In this document: positions 24,992-33,841 of the stretch, one piece after another
Numbering within the stretch: the stretch's first letter is position 1
How the letters are laid out: every line of letters begins with the position of its first letter
NCBI GenBank assembly: GCA_003553245.1
Contig: PWDX01000167.1
Location: 1 to 36,047 of the forward strand
Direction: 5' to 3'
Length of the DNA stretch: 36,047 nucleotides
DNA from: Phycisphaerae bacterium
GTDB taxonomy: Bacteria > Planctomycetota > Phycisphaerae > Sedimentisphaerales > Anaerobacaceae
Notes under the pieces: model-generated
The model's input: only the letters and a program-made list of their open reading frames with translations
What the model was told of the DNA's origin: nothing
Database searches by the model: none
Made by a program: the position numbers and the translations under genes

Positions 24992-26017
24992 ATGAAATGG
25001 GGATTACAGGTTTTTATCTTATTTTTGTCGGCTTCGATGTTGTTTGCCAACGGCGGAGCTGATGAACCGAACGGATCTCAAGCCGATCCGAATGATATCC
25101 GTCTATCCGATGGCGATCCAAATGCTGTCGAAGTCGGACCGAACGACACTTCGGATGCCAATGAAGATCCAAACGATATCGAGGCTAAGGAACAGAACGA
25201 TATTACGGTTGCTGCTGAGGATCCCAACGCCGTCGAAGTTGATGCCGAAACCGAGGCCGAGAAACAGATCGAACAAGCCGAAGATGCCACCTTAGAAGTT
25301 GATGAAATTGTCAAAAGAGCACATCGGGCGGCGTATTATAACGGGCAGGACTTCAAAGCAAGAGTAAATATGACAATAACAAACGGCCAGGGACAAACGC
25401 GCAGTCGTGAGTTCGTAATCCTGAGAAAAAATGTCCCTGACAGCAATGATCAGAAGTATTACGCTTATTTCCATCGTCCTTCTGATGTCAGGGATATGAC
25501 TTATATGGTGCATAAAAATATCTGTTCGGATGCCAATGACATTCGTCAGCTTTATCTGCCCAGCCTTGATATGGTCAAAGAAATTGAGGATGAGGATAAA
25601 CGCGACAGCTTTGTGGGTTCACATTATTTTTATGAAGATATCTGCGGCAGGAACCCGCTTGCAGATGAACATGAACTGCTAAGTAATAATGAGAAGTTTT
25701 ATGTCGTAAAGCATACGCCTCACGAACCTAATTCCGTTGATTTTGATTACTATTATTCATATATCGATAAAGAGAATTTTCTGCCGATGAAAACCGAGTA
25801 TTATGATCAGGAGAACAATCTTTACCGAGTAATTGAAATTGAACAGACAGAGGAAATCGAAGAATTTGTCACACCAACAAAACTCGTTGTCCGTGAACTC
25901 TCCGGCGGTGGACACACTAAGCTGGAATACAGTGAAATCGAATATGATATTGATATGCCAGATATTTTTATAGATAGATTCTTGACCAGGCCGCCTCGAA
26001 TAGCGACAGACCAATAG
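24992..26017 (+). CDS. exported LolA-like outer-membrane lipoprotein-sorting family protein
   Basis: A 341-residue protein with a signal peptide (MKWGLQVFILFLSASMLFA), then a low-complexity acidic segment at about 22-90 built on DPN units (DPNDI, DPNAVEV, each more than once). The C-terminal 240 residues resemble the LolA-like family annotated as outer membrane lipoprotein-sorting proteins: RAYYNGQDFK-type start, SREFVILRKN, KYYAYFHRPSDVRDMTYMV, LYLPSLDMVKEI and FVGSHYFYEDI, then beta strands to the end. The fold carries hydrophobic cargo in relatives; the cargo here is unknown. The start at 24992 follows GGAG. It converges on the EndoIII-like gene, 18 bases apart. Confidence 0.72.
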   Translation: MKWGLQVFILFLSASMLFANGGADEPNGSQADPNDIRLSDGDPNAVEVGPNDTSDANEDPNDIEAKEQNDITVAAEDPNAVEVDAETEAEKQIEQAEDATLEVDEIVKRAHRAAYYNGQDFKARVNMTITNGQGQTRSREFVILRKNVPDSNDQKYYAYFHRPSDVRDMTYMVHKNICSDANDIRQLYLPSLDMVKEIEDEDKRDSFVGSHYFYEDICGRNPLADEHELLSNNEKFYVVKHTPHEPNSVDFDYYYSYIDKENFLPMKTEYYDQENNLYRVIEIEQTEEIEEFVTPTKLVVRELSGGGHTKLEYSEIEYDIDMPDIFIDRFLTRPPRIATDQ

Positions 26018-26035
26018 AGACCTAATCAGCCGAGC

Positions 26036-26911
26036 TTACCTGTACCTGCAATATTCAATAATTTCACATTGGTCACATTTATCACTTAGCCGACCGTTGC
26101 ACGCCTGCACTATGCCGATTCGCGAGAGAGCGAAATCATATTTGGCCGGGTCGTCCGGCTGCATTTTGGCAAAACCTCGAGTGATTTGCAGGGCCGCCGA
26201 GAGTGAAACAGTCTTTGCATTATAGAGTCCAAGTATCCGGCAAAGCCTGCCCATATGAACATCGATCGGTACTATCAGCCTGGTTTTATCTATGGACTTC
26301 CACACACCGGCGTCCACATCGTCATCTCGCACCATCCACCGCAGATACAGGTTAAGCCGTTTACACGCACTTCCCAAAGCCGGCCCGGGCAGCAGATACG
26401 CAAAGCTCCTGCGGACAGCCCCTGAATGCCGCTTTTGGTGCATTGCCAGCAAAGTATCCCTGAACCGCGAAAGAGCCGGCAGGATATTTTCATCAGCGGC
26501 ATCGTATCCGTCGGCAAAGAAGTTTTCTATACTGCCGTGTCTGTCAAGCACCTCTTTTAGAATCTCGCAAAGGTCGGCGATATCCTGGCCGGTATTGAAG
26601 CGGTGCTTGAAGCCCTCAAATCTGCGGCGTTTTCGCTTGTCGAATCGCCGTATAAATTCCGCCGGAGTCGGGGTCATTACACCAATCAAGCGGGTGAGGC
26701 TTTTTTCAATCTGCTGTACTCTGCCGTAAGCGAGCATCGCGGCCAGCAAGCCTGCGATTTCCATATCAGCGGGTTTTTCGTAGCGATATACGAATTGCAG
26801 CGGATCCGGCGCGATTAGTTCATATCGATTATACCGCTGGTAGAGCTGCTCGAGGACTTCCTTTAACCGCTTGTAATATGCCTGCCCGGGGTCTGTTGCC
26901 TGCGAAATCAT
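26036..26911 (-). CDS. TIGR02757/DUF2400 family protein with EndoIII-like Fe-S motif
   Basis: A 291-residue protein matching the TIGR02757 family (PADMEIAGLLAAMLAYGRVQQIE near the start, then RDTLLAMH and VPIDVHMGRLCRILGLY). The C-terminus has C271-x7-C279-x2-C282-x5-C288, almost the C-x6-C-x2-C-x5-C [4Fe-4S] loop of endonuclease III and MutY, and PIDVHMGRLCRILGL lines up with EndoIII's VDTHV...RL region. So I infer a helix-hairpin-helix glycosylase-like fold; a DNA substrate is not shown. It begins 14 bases after korB and is probably the last gene of the redox operon. Confidence 0.72.
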   Translation of the reverse strand: MISQATDPGQAYYKRLKEVLEQLYQRYNRYELIAPDPLQFVYRYEKPADMEIAGLLAAMLAYGRVQQIEKSLTRLIGVMTPTPAEFIRRFDKRKRRRFEGFKHRFNTGQDIADLCEILKEVLDRHGSIENFFADGYDAADENILPALSRFRDTLLAMHQKRHSGAVRRSFAYLLPGPALGSACKRLNLYLRWMVRDDDVDAGVWKSIDKTRLIVPIDVHMGRLCRILGLYNAKTVSLSAALQITRGFAKMQPDDPAKYDFALSRIGIVQACNGRLSDKCDQCEIIEYCRYR

Positions 26912-26925
26912 CTAATCCTTGTTTG

Positions 26926-27789
26926 TCAGTCGCGGTAGGAAGCTATGAGCTGCTTGAGTTGTGTCATATCCGGCTCTCGCTGATACAGCGGCCGGTCATC
27001 ATGTTTGTATCCGTCGGCCATATCTTCCCATGGCCGGCGACTGTCGTCGGTATAAAAAACGCCGAGCGGATATTTGCCCTCTTCGCAGGCGCGTTTAAAA
27101 GCGGCCTGACGGTCGGTCGGGTCATAGTCATCTTCAAGATAGTATGTGTTGTCTTTGAACCATTTATATGTGTTTAGCTTATTAAATGTCACGCACGGCT
27201 GAAATACATCAACCAGTGCGTAGCCTTTATGCCGGATCGCCTGCTTGAAGATTTCTTTTGTCTGCTCGATATGTCCGGAAAATGCTCTTGCGACAAATGT
27301 CGCATTCAGGGCTATGGCCACCGCCAGCGGATTAAACGGATCCAGCACAACTCCGCCGACCTGCACCGGCGTTTTGAACTGAAGCTTACTCGTGGGAGAG
27401 GCCTGGCCTTTTGTTAAGCCGTAAACCATATTATTGTGTACGATGTTGGTGATGTCGGGATTTCGCCGGATTGTGTGGATAAAGTGGTTTCCTCCCTCGC
27501 CGTACATATCCCCATCGCCGCTTTCTGCGATTACGGTCAGTGACCTATTGGCGAATTTAATCGCTGTCGCCGCAGACAGCGCCCTGCCGTGCAAGCCGTT
27601 GAAATAGTTGCATCGCAGATATTGTGGAATCTTGGCGGCCTGACCTATGCCGGAGACCATCACAAGCTCCGACAGCGGCATTTCAATCTCGCTAAGCGTT
27701 TGCTTGAGTATCTTCAGGATGCCGAAATTACCGCAGCCGGGACACCAGGCTATATCTATGTCGCCTAATTCGAGTTCTTTGATATCCAT
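26926..27789 (-). CDS. korB: 2-oxoacid:ferredoxin oxidoreductase, beta (ThDP) subunit
   Basis: A 287-residue ThDP-binding subunit. [15 protein letters not shown] near residue 14 and [19 protein letters not shown] are followed by [21 protein letters not shown], the ThDP/Mg motif GDGD...N, and [19 protein letters not shown]. It pairs with KorA to oxidise a 2-oxoacid (2-oxoglutarate or pyruvate type; substrate not decidable) with CoA and pass electrons to ferredoxin. A [4Fe-4S] cluster is expected on the conserved cysteines. No separate delta ferredoxin-like subunit is present, so it is the two-subunit kind. Start preceded by GGGAGG; 11 bases after korA. Confidence 0.93.
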   Translation of the reverse strand: MDIKELELGDIDIAWCPGCGNFGILKILKQTLSEIEMPLSELVMVSGIGQAAKIPQYLRCNYFNGLHGRALSAATAIKFANRSLTVIAESGDGDMYGEGGNHFIHTIRRNPDITNIVHNNMVYGLTKGQASPTSKLQFKTPVQVGGVVLDPFNPLAVAIALNATFVARAFSGHIEQTKEIFKQAIRHKGYALVDVFQPCVTFNKLNTYKWFKDNTYYLEDDYDPTDRQAAFKRACEEGKYPLGVFYTDDSRRPWEDMADGYKHDDRPLYQREPDMTQLKQLIASYRD

Positions 27790-27800
27790 AAAATACCTCC

Positions 27801-29528
27801 CTAAATGAGGTTGTTTACCGCTTCGTAAATCTCTTCAACAAAAAAGCTCAACCCGTCATATTTGTTGATTCTATGCTCGATACTGATTCCGGTTTCAAGT
27901 TTTATAAGCTGTGCAAACTGGCTGGTGGCGTTGCCCTCGATAATTATCGTCTGCTCGGCCTTTTTCAGATAATCAGCGGCTTGTTCGGGCAAAGGCCAAA
28001 GCTGCTTGAAATACAAAAGGGCGACATCATCTCGGCCAAGCAATTCCATCGCTTCCTTTGCGGCGTGATAAGTCGATCCCCAGCATATAACGAGCGTTTT
28101 ATAATCATCCGAACCTACGAGTTCCGGAGCGATAGTTTCGTTCCTGATAAGCTCGGTTTTTTTAATAAGCCGTTTCTGCATCATCCGGTTTCGCACTTCC
28201 ATACTTTCAGTGATGTGTCCGGCGGCGTCGTGTTCGTCACTGTCAACATCGACCAATCCCTCGCCATATCCGGGTATGCCCCGCGGCGAAACGCCGTCTT
28301 CGGTCAATGCGTATCGCAGATAATCCTTGTCTGTCTTTACAAGGTGCTTTTCGTTTTTCACCTCGGATAAGTCAAACTCCGGTATCGTATATCGGGAGTC
28401 CAGCAGGAACTGATCGGTCAGGACAAACACCGGCACCTGATACTTATCGGCTATGTTGAATGCTTTGTGCGTAAGCGACATCGCGTCTTGAGGATTGCCC
28501 GGTGCATATATCACTCTGGGGAATTCGCCGTGACCTGCATACAGCGCAAGATTGAGGTCCGCCTGTTCGGTGCGCGTCGGCAGTCCGGTGGCAGGTCCCG
28601 GCCTCTGACCGATATGAATCACCATCGGGCTTTCAATCATCGCCGCCAGACTAAGCCCCTCGGTCATCAGCGCAAATCCTCCGCCGGAAGTCGTAACCAT
28701 CGCCCGCGCACCGGCATACCAGGCGCCGATTGACATATTCATCGCCGCGATTTCGTCCTCTGCCTGTTCGACTATCAGACCGAATTGCTCTGCTTTTTGT
28801 GCCAGAAAAGTAAGAACGGCGGTTGACGGCGACATCGGATAAGAAGACGCGAAATTACAGCCGCCGGCAATAGCGCCTATTGACACCGCCTCGGCGCCGC
28901 CAAGCAAAAGCTGCTCTTTCAGGCTCTGGTCTTTTTTTAATTCAAGCTCGATGTCTCCTGAGTCAAGCAGTGCTTTGGATTTTTCATAAGCGGCTGCGGC
29001 AGCTTTTTTATTATTGTCGATTATTTCAGAGCTTTTGCTTTTGAAAAACCCAGCCAGAAATTCGTTTACATCAGACAATTCTATTTTCAGCAAAGCCGCT
29101 AACGCCCCTACAGCCGCGGTGTTGGCGTATATTTTCCCGCCGGCTTCTTCGGCTATCTCGGTAAACGGTATTTCGATAAAGTTGTGTTTGTTCTGATCTA
29201 CGCTGTCGCCAAGCGTCACTTTATCACCTACGATGAGCGTATCGTCTGAAAGCCGATTTTCGACATGCTCGATAGCGTTTTTGCTCATCGGTATCAGCAA
29301 ATCTATTCTGCGAACAAAAGCTGAAACAGGTTTTGACGAGACCCGTATCTGCGTGGAGTTGGCGCCGCCGCGGATTCGTGACATAAACTCCTGTGTAGAA
29401 AACACATTATATCCGGTGCGTTTGCAGATACCGCTTAGCAGCGAATCGACCGTTTGAATGCCCTGGCCGGCCTGTCCGCATAAAACAATGGACACATCGG
29501 CTCGGCCTTTTGTCAATGAAACAGCCAT
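27801..29528 (-). CDS. korA: 2-oxoacid:ferredoxin oxidoreductase, alpha subunit (gamma-alpha fusion)
   Basis: A 575-residue fusion. The N-terminal ~190 residues are the gamma domain ([20 protein letters not shown]...[17 protein letters not shown]). The alpha part follows ([66 protein letters not shown]-type pyrimidine-binding blocks), then a C-terminal domain with [16 protein letters not shown]. This is the typical architecture of two-subunit KOR/PFOR-like enzymes. GGGAGGG precedes the ATG at 29528. It stands 36 bases after a ferritin-like gene in the redox run, so low-potential electrons from 2-oxoacids could feed the rubredoxin-dependent enzymes upstream. Confidence 0.93.
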   Translation of the reverse strand: MAVSLTKGRADVSIVLCGQAGQGIQTVDSLLSGICKRTGYNVFSTQEFMSRIRGGANSTQIRVSSKPVSAFVRRIDLLIPMSKNAIEHVENRLSDDTLIVGDKVTLGDSVDQNKHNFIEIPFTEIAEEAGGKIYANTAAVGALAALLKIELSDVNEFLAGFFKSKSSEIIDNNKKAAAAAYEKSKALLDSGDIELELKKDQSLKEQLLLGGAEAVSIGAIAGGCNFASSYPMSPSTAVLTFLAQKAEQFGLIVEQAEDEIAAMNMSIGAWYAGARAMVTTSGGGFALMTEGLSLAAMIESPMVIHIGQRPGPATGLPTRTEQADLNLALYAGHGEFPRVIYAPGNPQDAMSLTHKAFNIADKYQVPVFVLTDQFLLDSRYTIPEFDLSEVKNEKHLVKTDKDYLRYALTEDGVSPRGIPGYGEGLVDVDSDEHDAAGHITESMEVRNRMMQKRLIKKTELIRNETIAPELVGSDDYKTLVICWGSTYHAAKEAMELLGRDDVALLYFKQLWPLPEQAADYLKKAEQTIIIEGNATSQFAQLIKLETGISIEHRINKYDGLSFFVEEIYEAVNNLI

Positions 29529-29564
29529 AAACCCTCCCTTATATAAAAAAGTTTAACCGCCTTT

Positions 29565-30053
29565 TTAATAGTCCTCAAGATGATACCATTCGGGATTTTC
29601 AACCCATTGCTCCGGACGAGAGACCATCTCGATAATGTTGTCCAGCAAAAAGTAGTGTTTTCTCTCCTCATCGGCCAGCTTTTCAAAAATCTCTTTGATT
29701 TTTGCGTCATCCGATTCGGAAGCTTTTTCCAGATAGTAATCTCTGCTGTCCTTTTCAATTTGCCGGGCTTTCCTGTAGATCTCCAACTCCGATTCTTCGG
29801 TGCCAAAGTGATCTTTTTTGCCTTTCATTTTCGCGAATATAGCCCGAGCGTCATTCATTACATCGACATCCGTAATGTCTTTGGGGTGGATTTGTTCCTT
29901 CATTTGACTAACAGTGTCATAATGTTTCTGCTCTTCTTTGGCAAGCATTTCAAATATATTCGCGAATCCCGTATTGTCGGTCTTCTCTGCCATATCATGA
30001 TAATAGTCTTTCGCGAATTTTTCTTTTTCCATAGCCAGTTCAAAAATGTCCAT
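29565..30053 (-). CDS. ferritin-like diiron protein without rubredoxin domain (1)
   Basis: A 162-residue four-helix protein of the rubrerythrin/COG1633 kind. Two repeated half-sites are visible: EKEKFAKDYYHDMAEKT with EMLAKEEQKHYDTV, and ARQIEKDSRDYYLEKAS with KLADEERKHYFLLD. Each gives E...E and ExxH ligands for a diiron centre. There are no cysteines for a rubredoxin domain, so an external rubredoxin (perhaps the Hrb fusion nearby) would be needed as electron donor if it is a peroxidase. It is in the middle of the redox operon, 21 bases after zwf. Confidence 0.82.
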   Translation of the reverse strand: MDIFELAMEKEKFAKDYYHDMAEKTDNTGFANIFEMLAKEEQKHYDTVSQMKEQIHPKDITDVDVMNDARAIFAKMKGKKDHFGTEESELEIYRKARQIEKDSRDYYLEKASESDDAKIKEIFEKLADEERKHYFLLDNIIEMVSRPEQWVENPEWYHLEDY

Positions 30054-30074
30054 AATTATATCCTTTCTAAAATA

Positions 30075-31625
30075 TTAGTTGTCTTTCAGAGGTCTCCACT
30101 TTCGTCCGTCTTTTTCAATAAGTTCATCGGCTTGCGGAAAGCTTGCCGCACCGGCCGGGTATTGCACCGGCTTTATCTTATTGCCGCGTCTGTCCTGCAG
30201 AATCGGCTCAAGCAGCTTCCACGAGATTTCAACCGCGTCATATCGCATAAACAGCGTCTGATCGCCGGCCATACAGTCCAGCAGCAGTCGCTGATATGCT
30301 TCGGGAATCTCCACGCCGAAAATATCCTTATAATTGAATGTCATCTCAAGAGTGCTAAGGCACATTTTTCCGCCGGGGCCTTTGGCCTGGAACCGCAGCG
30401 ATATGCCCTCATCAGGCTGAATGCGCATAATAAGAATGTTCGGCGGCAACTGTTCGATACCGATAGAAGCAAACATCGAATGCGGCATTTGCTTAAAAGT
30501 AACGACTATTTCGGTTTTTTTCGAGGCAAGGCATTTGCCTGTGCGACAATAAAAGGGCACCCCGCTCCATCGCCAGTTATCGACAAACATACGAGCGGCT
30601 ATGAATGTCTCTGTTAGCGAATCACCTGCCACTGATTCTTCTTCAAGATAGCCGGCCACCGACTGACCATTGATAGTTCCGCTGCTATATTGGCCCAGGA
30701 CTACATTTTCGGCAAACGAAGATTCACTGAACGGCCGGACAGCTTTCAACAGTTTTGTTTTCTCATCGCGAACACTGTCGGCATCGAAAGAAACCGGCGG
30801 CTCCATTGCTGCCAGGCTTATCAGCTGAAGCGTATGATTCTGTATCATATCACGGATAGCGCCGCTATTGTCGTAATAGCCCGCCCTGCGTCCGACGCCG
30901 TCTTTTTCAGCTATGGTGACCTGAACATGATCGACATAGTTATTATTCCAGACAGGCTCGAAAATACTGTTGGCAAAGCGAAACATCAGAATATTCTGAA
31001 CCGTTTCCTTGCCGAGATAGTGATCGATACGATAAACATTCGACTCATCGAAGCACCTGGAAATCGTCCGGTTCAGTTGCCGTGCGGTTTCCAGATCGTG
31101 ACCAAAAGGCTTTTCAATGACTAATCGGGGGTTTGGCTGATTTTTATTCGCCGTAGGACAGGATAAGCCGCCGTCACGAAGTTGCTGAACGATTTTATCA
31201 TATATATCAGGCGGCACGGACAGGTAAAAAACCCTGCTGCCGGACATCCGGTATTCTTTATCCAGCACATCAAGCCGCTCTTTTATAGACTCATAAAACC
31301 GACGGTCGGAATAGTCGCCTATAATATAGTAAAACCTTTTCAGGAAACTCTCGGCCTGGTCATCTGTAACATCGGAAAGAAATTTTTTCAGTCCGGCTTT
31401 GACGCCGTCACGAAATTTCTCATCGGAAAGCTCTTTGCGCCCGCAGCCTAACAGATAGAAACTTTCATCCAGCAAATTGCGCTGCCATAAGCGAAACAAA
31501 CTGGGAAACAGCTTTCGATGCGCAAGGTCGCCCGATGCGCCGAAAACCACCAGCCCCGCCGGTGAAGCGGTCAGCTCCTGGCAGGCTCCGATATTCTTAT
31601 ACAAGCTCGGCTTAAGCTGCGGCAT
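30075..31625 (-). CDS. zwf: glucose-6-phosphate 1-dehydrogenase
   Basis: A 516-residue G6PDH of normal length. NADP-binding GASGDLAHRK is at 29-38, EKPFG at 171-175, and the substrate/catalytic RIDHYLGKE at 199-207 (with the active-site His of the HYLGKE block). The C-terminal part carries GVPFYCRTGKCLASKKTEI. It makes NADPH from glucose-6-phosphate. It is not beside pgl or gnd as usual but lies inside the oxygen-defence run between the ferritin-like and Hrb genes (27 and 21 bases). This suggests it supplies NADPH to those enzymes. Confidence 0.96.
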   Translation of the reverse strand: MPQLKPSLYKNIGACQELTASPAGLVVFGASGDLAHRKLFPSLFRLWQRNLLDESFYLLGCGRKELSDEKFRDGVKAGLKKFLSDVTDDQAESFLKRFYYIIGDYSDRRFYESIKERLDVLDKEYRMSGSRVFYLSVPPDIYDKIVQQLRDGGLSCPTANKNQPNPRLVIEKPFGHDLETARQLNRTISRCFDESNVYRIDHYLGKETVQNILMFRFANSIFEPVWNNNYVDHVQVTIAEKDGVGRRAGYYDNSGAIRDMIQNHTLQLISLAAMEPPVSFDADSVRDEKTKLLKAVRPFSESSFAENVVLGQYSSGTINGQSVAGYLEEESVAGDSLTETFIAARMFVDNWRWSGVPFYCRTGKCLASKKTEIVVTFKQMPHSMFASIGIEQLPPNILIMRIQPDEGISLRFQAKGPGGKMCLSTLEMTFNYKDIFGVEIPEAYQRLLLDCMAGDQTLFMRYDAVEISWKLLEPILQDRRGNKIKPVQYPAGAASFPQADELIEKDGRKWRPLKDN

Positions 31626-31652
31626 AAGCCCTCCCGTTAAATCGTCGGCATA

Positions 31653-32381
31653 TTATGCCGGTTCGAATTCGTCCTTACCCGCTCCGCAGTCAGGACAAAC
31701 CCAGTCATCGGGCAAATCATCAAACGATGTTCCTGGCTCAATATTGTTTTCAGGGTCACCCTTTGCCGGGTCATAAATGTAATCACAAATAATGCATCTG
31801 TATTTCTGCATAGCTTTAGCACTCCTTTTAAGTCCTGTTTTTGATTTCTGAATATAAGTCGCTGCCGACTTCGGCGTCCGACCGTGTTTTACATCGCGAT
31901 AATACCGATATGTCATCGGTTCTTTGGTCTCGTCAATCGTCCGGCAGGCAACCACCTTGCCGATAAAAAGCGTGTGCGTGTGAACATCGATACTGTGCAT
32001 CAATTCAGCCTCAATACACGATACAGTTTCATAAAGAAGAATCGGCGCACCCGTCCGGCCAGGCTCGTATTTCGTTTCACGAAATTTATCAAAGTCCCTG
32101 CCGGAGCGAAAACCGAACCTGCCCAGATAAGTTTTTGGCGCGTCTTCACTGAGTATCGACGCGGCAAAGACGCCGCTTTTTTCGATAAACTCATGAGTCA
32201 GCGCTTCTTTGTTGACGCTTACGGCAACCATCGGCGGCTCAGGGACAATCTGAAAAACAGTATTTACCACACAGCCGTTAATCTGCTTGCCGTGTTTGGA
32301 GCTGATAACACACATTCCGTAGCTAAGATGGAACAGCGACTCAAGCTCAAGCGTTTCTGTGTTATAGTCCGCGTCAATCAT
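31653..32381 (-). CDS. hrb: flavin reductase-rubredoxin fusion (high-molecular-weight rubredoxin)
   Basis: A 242-residue two-domain protein. Residues about 10-155 are an FMN-binding flavin reductase-like domain ([50 protein letters not shown]). Residues 194-242 are a rubredoxin with C196, C199, C229, C232 ([13 protein letters not shown]...[14 protein letters not shown]). Hrb of Moorella-type anaerobes takes electrons from NAD(P)H and reduces flavodiiron protein; an equivalent role is inferred here, with the flavodiiron gene four genes upstream. 27 bases separate it from zwf and 15 from the next ferritin-like gene. Confidence 0.92.
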   Translation of the reverse strand: MIDADYNTETLELESLFHLSYGMCVISSKHGKQINGCVVNTVFQIVPEPPMVAVSVNKEALTHEFIEKSGVFAASILSEDAPKTYLGRFGFRSGRDFDKFRETKYEPGRTGAPILLYETVSCIEAELMHSIDVHTHTLFIGKVVACRTIDETKEPMTYRYYRDVKHGRTPKSAATYIQKSKTGLKRSAKAMQKYRCIICDYIYDPAKGDPENNIEPGTSFDDLPDDWVCPDCGAGKDEFEPA

Positions 32382-32396
32382 TTAACTGAAGAGCTT

Positions 32397-32897
32397 TTAG
32401 CCAGACCTTTTTTCTGCCTGGAGATAATCCTGAAGAGTATTTAGATGCCTGAACTCCTCGTGGATTATCTCATTGACTTTTTTCTTACCCGAAGGGCTTT
32501 TGACATATTCCATAATGCTGTGATAAAACACAATCGAGTTTTTCTCGGCACCGCAGGCGATTTCCAGTAATTCCCGTATGCTTTCTTTACCGGTCAGCGG
32601 TTTGTCCGGGCCTTTTTTGCCCTCCATACCATGCGAATCCGCCATAGCCTGTAAATATAGAACAGCTTGATTGTCGGGGTCATAAACGGTCTCTTCCTTG
32701 TCCTGCTGGGAAAGATGCGACCGCATTTCGTGGAATATTTTCATATGGTTCTCTTCCATATGTGAGAATTCACCGAGTAGTTCTTTGGTTTTCTCATCAG
32801 AGGCCTTTGACTGAGCGTCCTTGTAAAGCCGCATCGCCTGGCGTTCCATTTCCTCTGCGATTTCAAAAATTTCATCGGTGTTAAAAGTAATACTCAT
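32397..32897 (-). CDS. ferritin-like diiron protein without rubredoxin domain (2)
   Basis: A 166-residue four-helix protein: DEIFEIAEEMERQAMRLYKDA with LGEFSHMEENHMKIFHEM, then ELLEIACGAEKNSIVFYHSIM with IHEEFRHLNTLQDYL. The E/ExxH pairs fit a diiron site. It is only distantly like the first ferritin-like protein of this operon, so they are not a recent duplication. No rubredoxin domain. It follows ferritin by 3 bases, so the two are translationally close. Confidence 0.78.
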   Translation of the reverse strand: MSITFNTDEIFEIAEEMERQAMRLYKDAQSKASDEKTKELLGEFSHMEENHMKIFHEMRSHLSQQDKEETVYDPDNQAVLYLQAMADSHGMEGKKGPDKPLTGKESIRELLEIACGAEKNSIVFYHSIMEYVKSPSGKKKVNEIIHEEFRHLNTLQDYLQAEKRSG

Positions 32898-32900
32898 CGT

Positions 32901-33413
32901 TTAAGCTCCTTCACTTTCACTATGTGCCTGTCTTTGACCTGCTTCTCTGTCGAGTATGTAAAGTCCGCCCGGCGCACCAGCCACCATCTCCAGCTTGTGA
33001 ACCATTTGATCGGCGGTGGCTTCCTCTTCAACCTGCTCATTCACAAACCATTGGAGGAAGCTGTTAGTGGCGTAGTCCTTATCCTTTTCAGACATCGCCA
33101 CCAGATCGTTAATCCGACCGGTAACATACTGCTCGTGCTTGAGAGCGGCCTTGAAAACCTCGACTGGCGATTTCCACTTGGTCGGCGGCTCTTCAATGGC
33201 GAGCAATTTCACGCTTGCCCCGCGTTCATGGAGATAATTAAAAAACTTCATACCATGTTCCATCTCTTCCTGCGCCTGCAATTTCATCCACGAGGCGAAC
33301 CCTTCGAGGTTTTCATCCTCGAAATAAGCCGCCATCGAAAGATAAATATAAGCGGAATAAAACTCAGCGTTTATCTGCTCATTCAATGCCTTTGTCAGTT
33401 TTTCACTAATCAT
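32901..33413 (-). CDS. ftnA: ferritin (non-haem, FtnA type)
   Basis: A 170-residue ferritin from the ATG at 33413, with AAGGAG 7 bases upstream inside the end of dfx. Iron-site residues fit E17 (NAEFYSAYIY), E50 and H53 (QEEMEHGMKFF), E94-region KHEQYVTGRIN, and Q127/E130 in FVNEQVEEEATA. It stores Fe3+ in a 24-mer shell and keeps free iron low during oxygen exposure. dfx ends 2 bases before. An in-frame start 18 bases upstream overlaps dfx and lacks a ribosome site. Confidence 0.94.
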   Translation of the reverse strand: MISEKLTKALNEQINAEFYSAYIYLSMAAYFEDENLEGFASWMKLQAQEEMEHGMKFFNYLHERGASVKLLAIEEPPTKWKSPVEVFKAALKHEQYVTGRINDLVAMSEKDKDYATNSFLQWFVNEQVEEEATADQMVHKLEMVAGAPGGLYILDREAGQRQAHSESEGA

Positions 33414-33415
33414 GT

Positions 33416-33793
33416 TTATGCTCCTTCCCATAGGCCGTGAACATTACAATGCTCACGAGCGGTGATATTATCTGCTTCAATTTCGAATACCGCCTTCGGC
33501 TCACTGCCGGGCGTTAAAAACTGTCGGTAAATTTTCCCGTCAGCAAGAATTTCTATCCATTCAATGTAGTGTTTTTCCTCCATCGGATGCGGCACATCTC
33601 CGACGGAAACAGTAACTTTACCATCTGTTTTTTCTACCACGGGCACATGTTTTTCTCTTCCCTGGTCAGCGGTTTTTGCTGTCAGCAATTCCATAGGTTC
33701 GCCGCAGCATACCAGTTCACCGCTGCCCCCATAAAGCACTTCAACAATATTGCCGCACATTTGACATTTGTAAATCTGGTCTCTTTTCGGCAT
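33416..33793 (-). CDS. dfx: desulfoferrodoxin (superoxide reductase)
   Basis: A 125-residue two-centre protein. Centre I, desulforedoxin-like: C10, C13, C29, C30 (CQMC...CC). Centre II, the catalytic Fe(His4Cys): H49, H69, H75, C116, H119, with E47 before H49 ([19 protein letters not shown] and the end block EHCNVHGLW). It reduces superoxide to H2O2 using rubredoxin electrons, without making O2, typical of anaerobes. It stands 48 bases after the flavodiiron gene and 2 before ferritin. Confidence 0.96.
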   Translation of the reverse strand: MPKRDQIYKCQMCGNIVEVLYGGSGELVCCGEPMELLTAKTADQGREKHVPVVEKTDGKVTVSVGDVPHPMEEKHYIEWIEILADGKIYRQFLTPGSEPKAVFEIEADNITAREHCNVHGLWEGA

Positions 33794-33841
33794 TTCAAAA
33801 TCCTTTCTTATATTGATTAAATTTTACCAGCCATGCCCCTG

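Noticed and set aside
29580-30617. Long open frame on the plus strand opposite the ferritin-like gene and zwf
   Set aside because: It is the complement of two well-supported genes and its translation has no family features.
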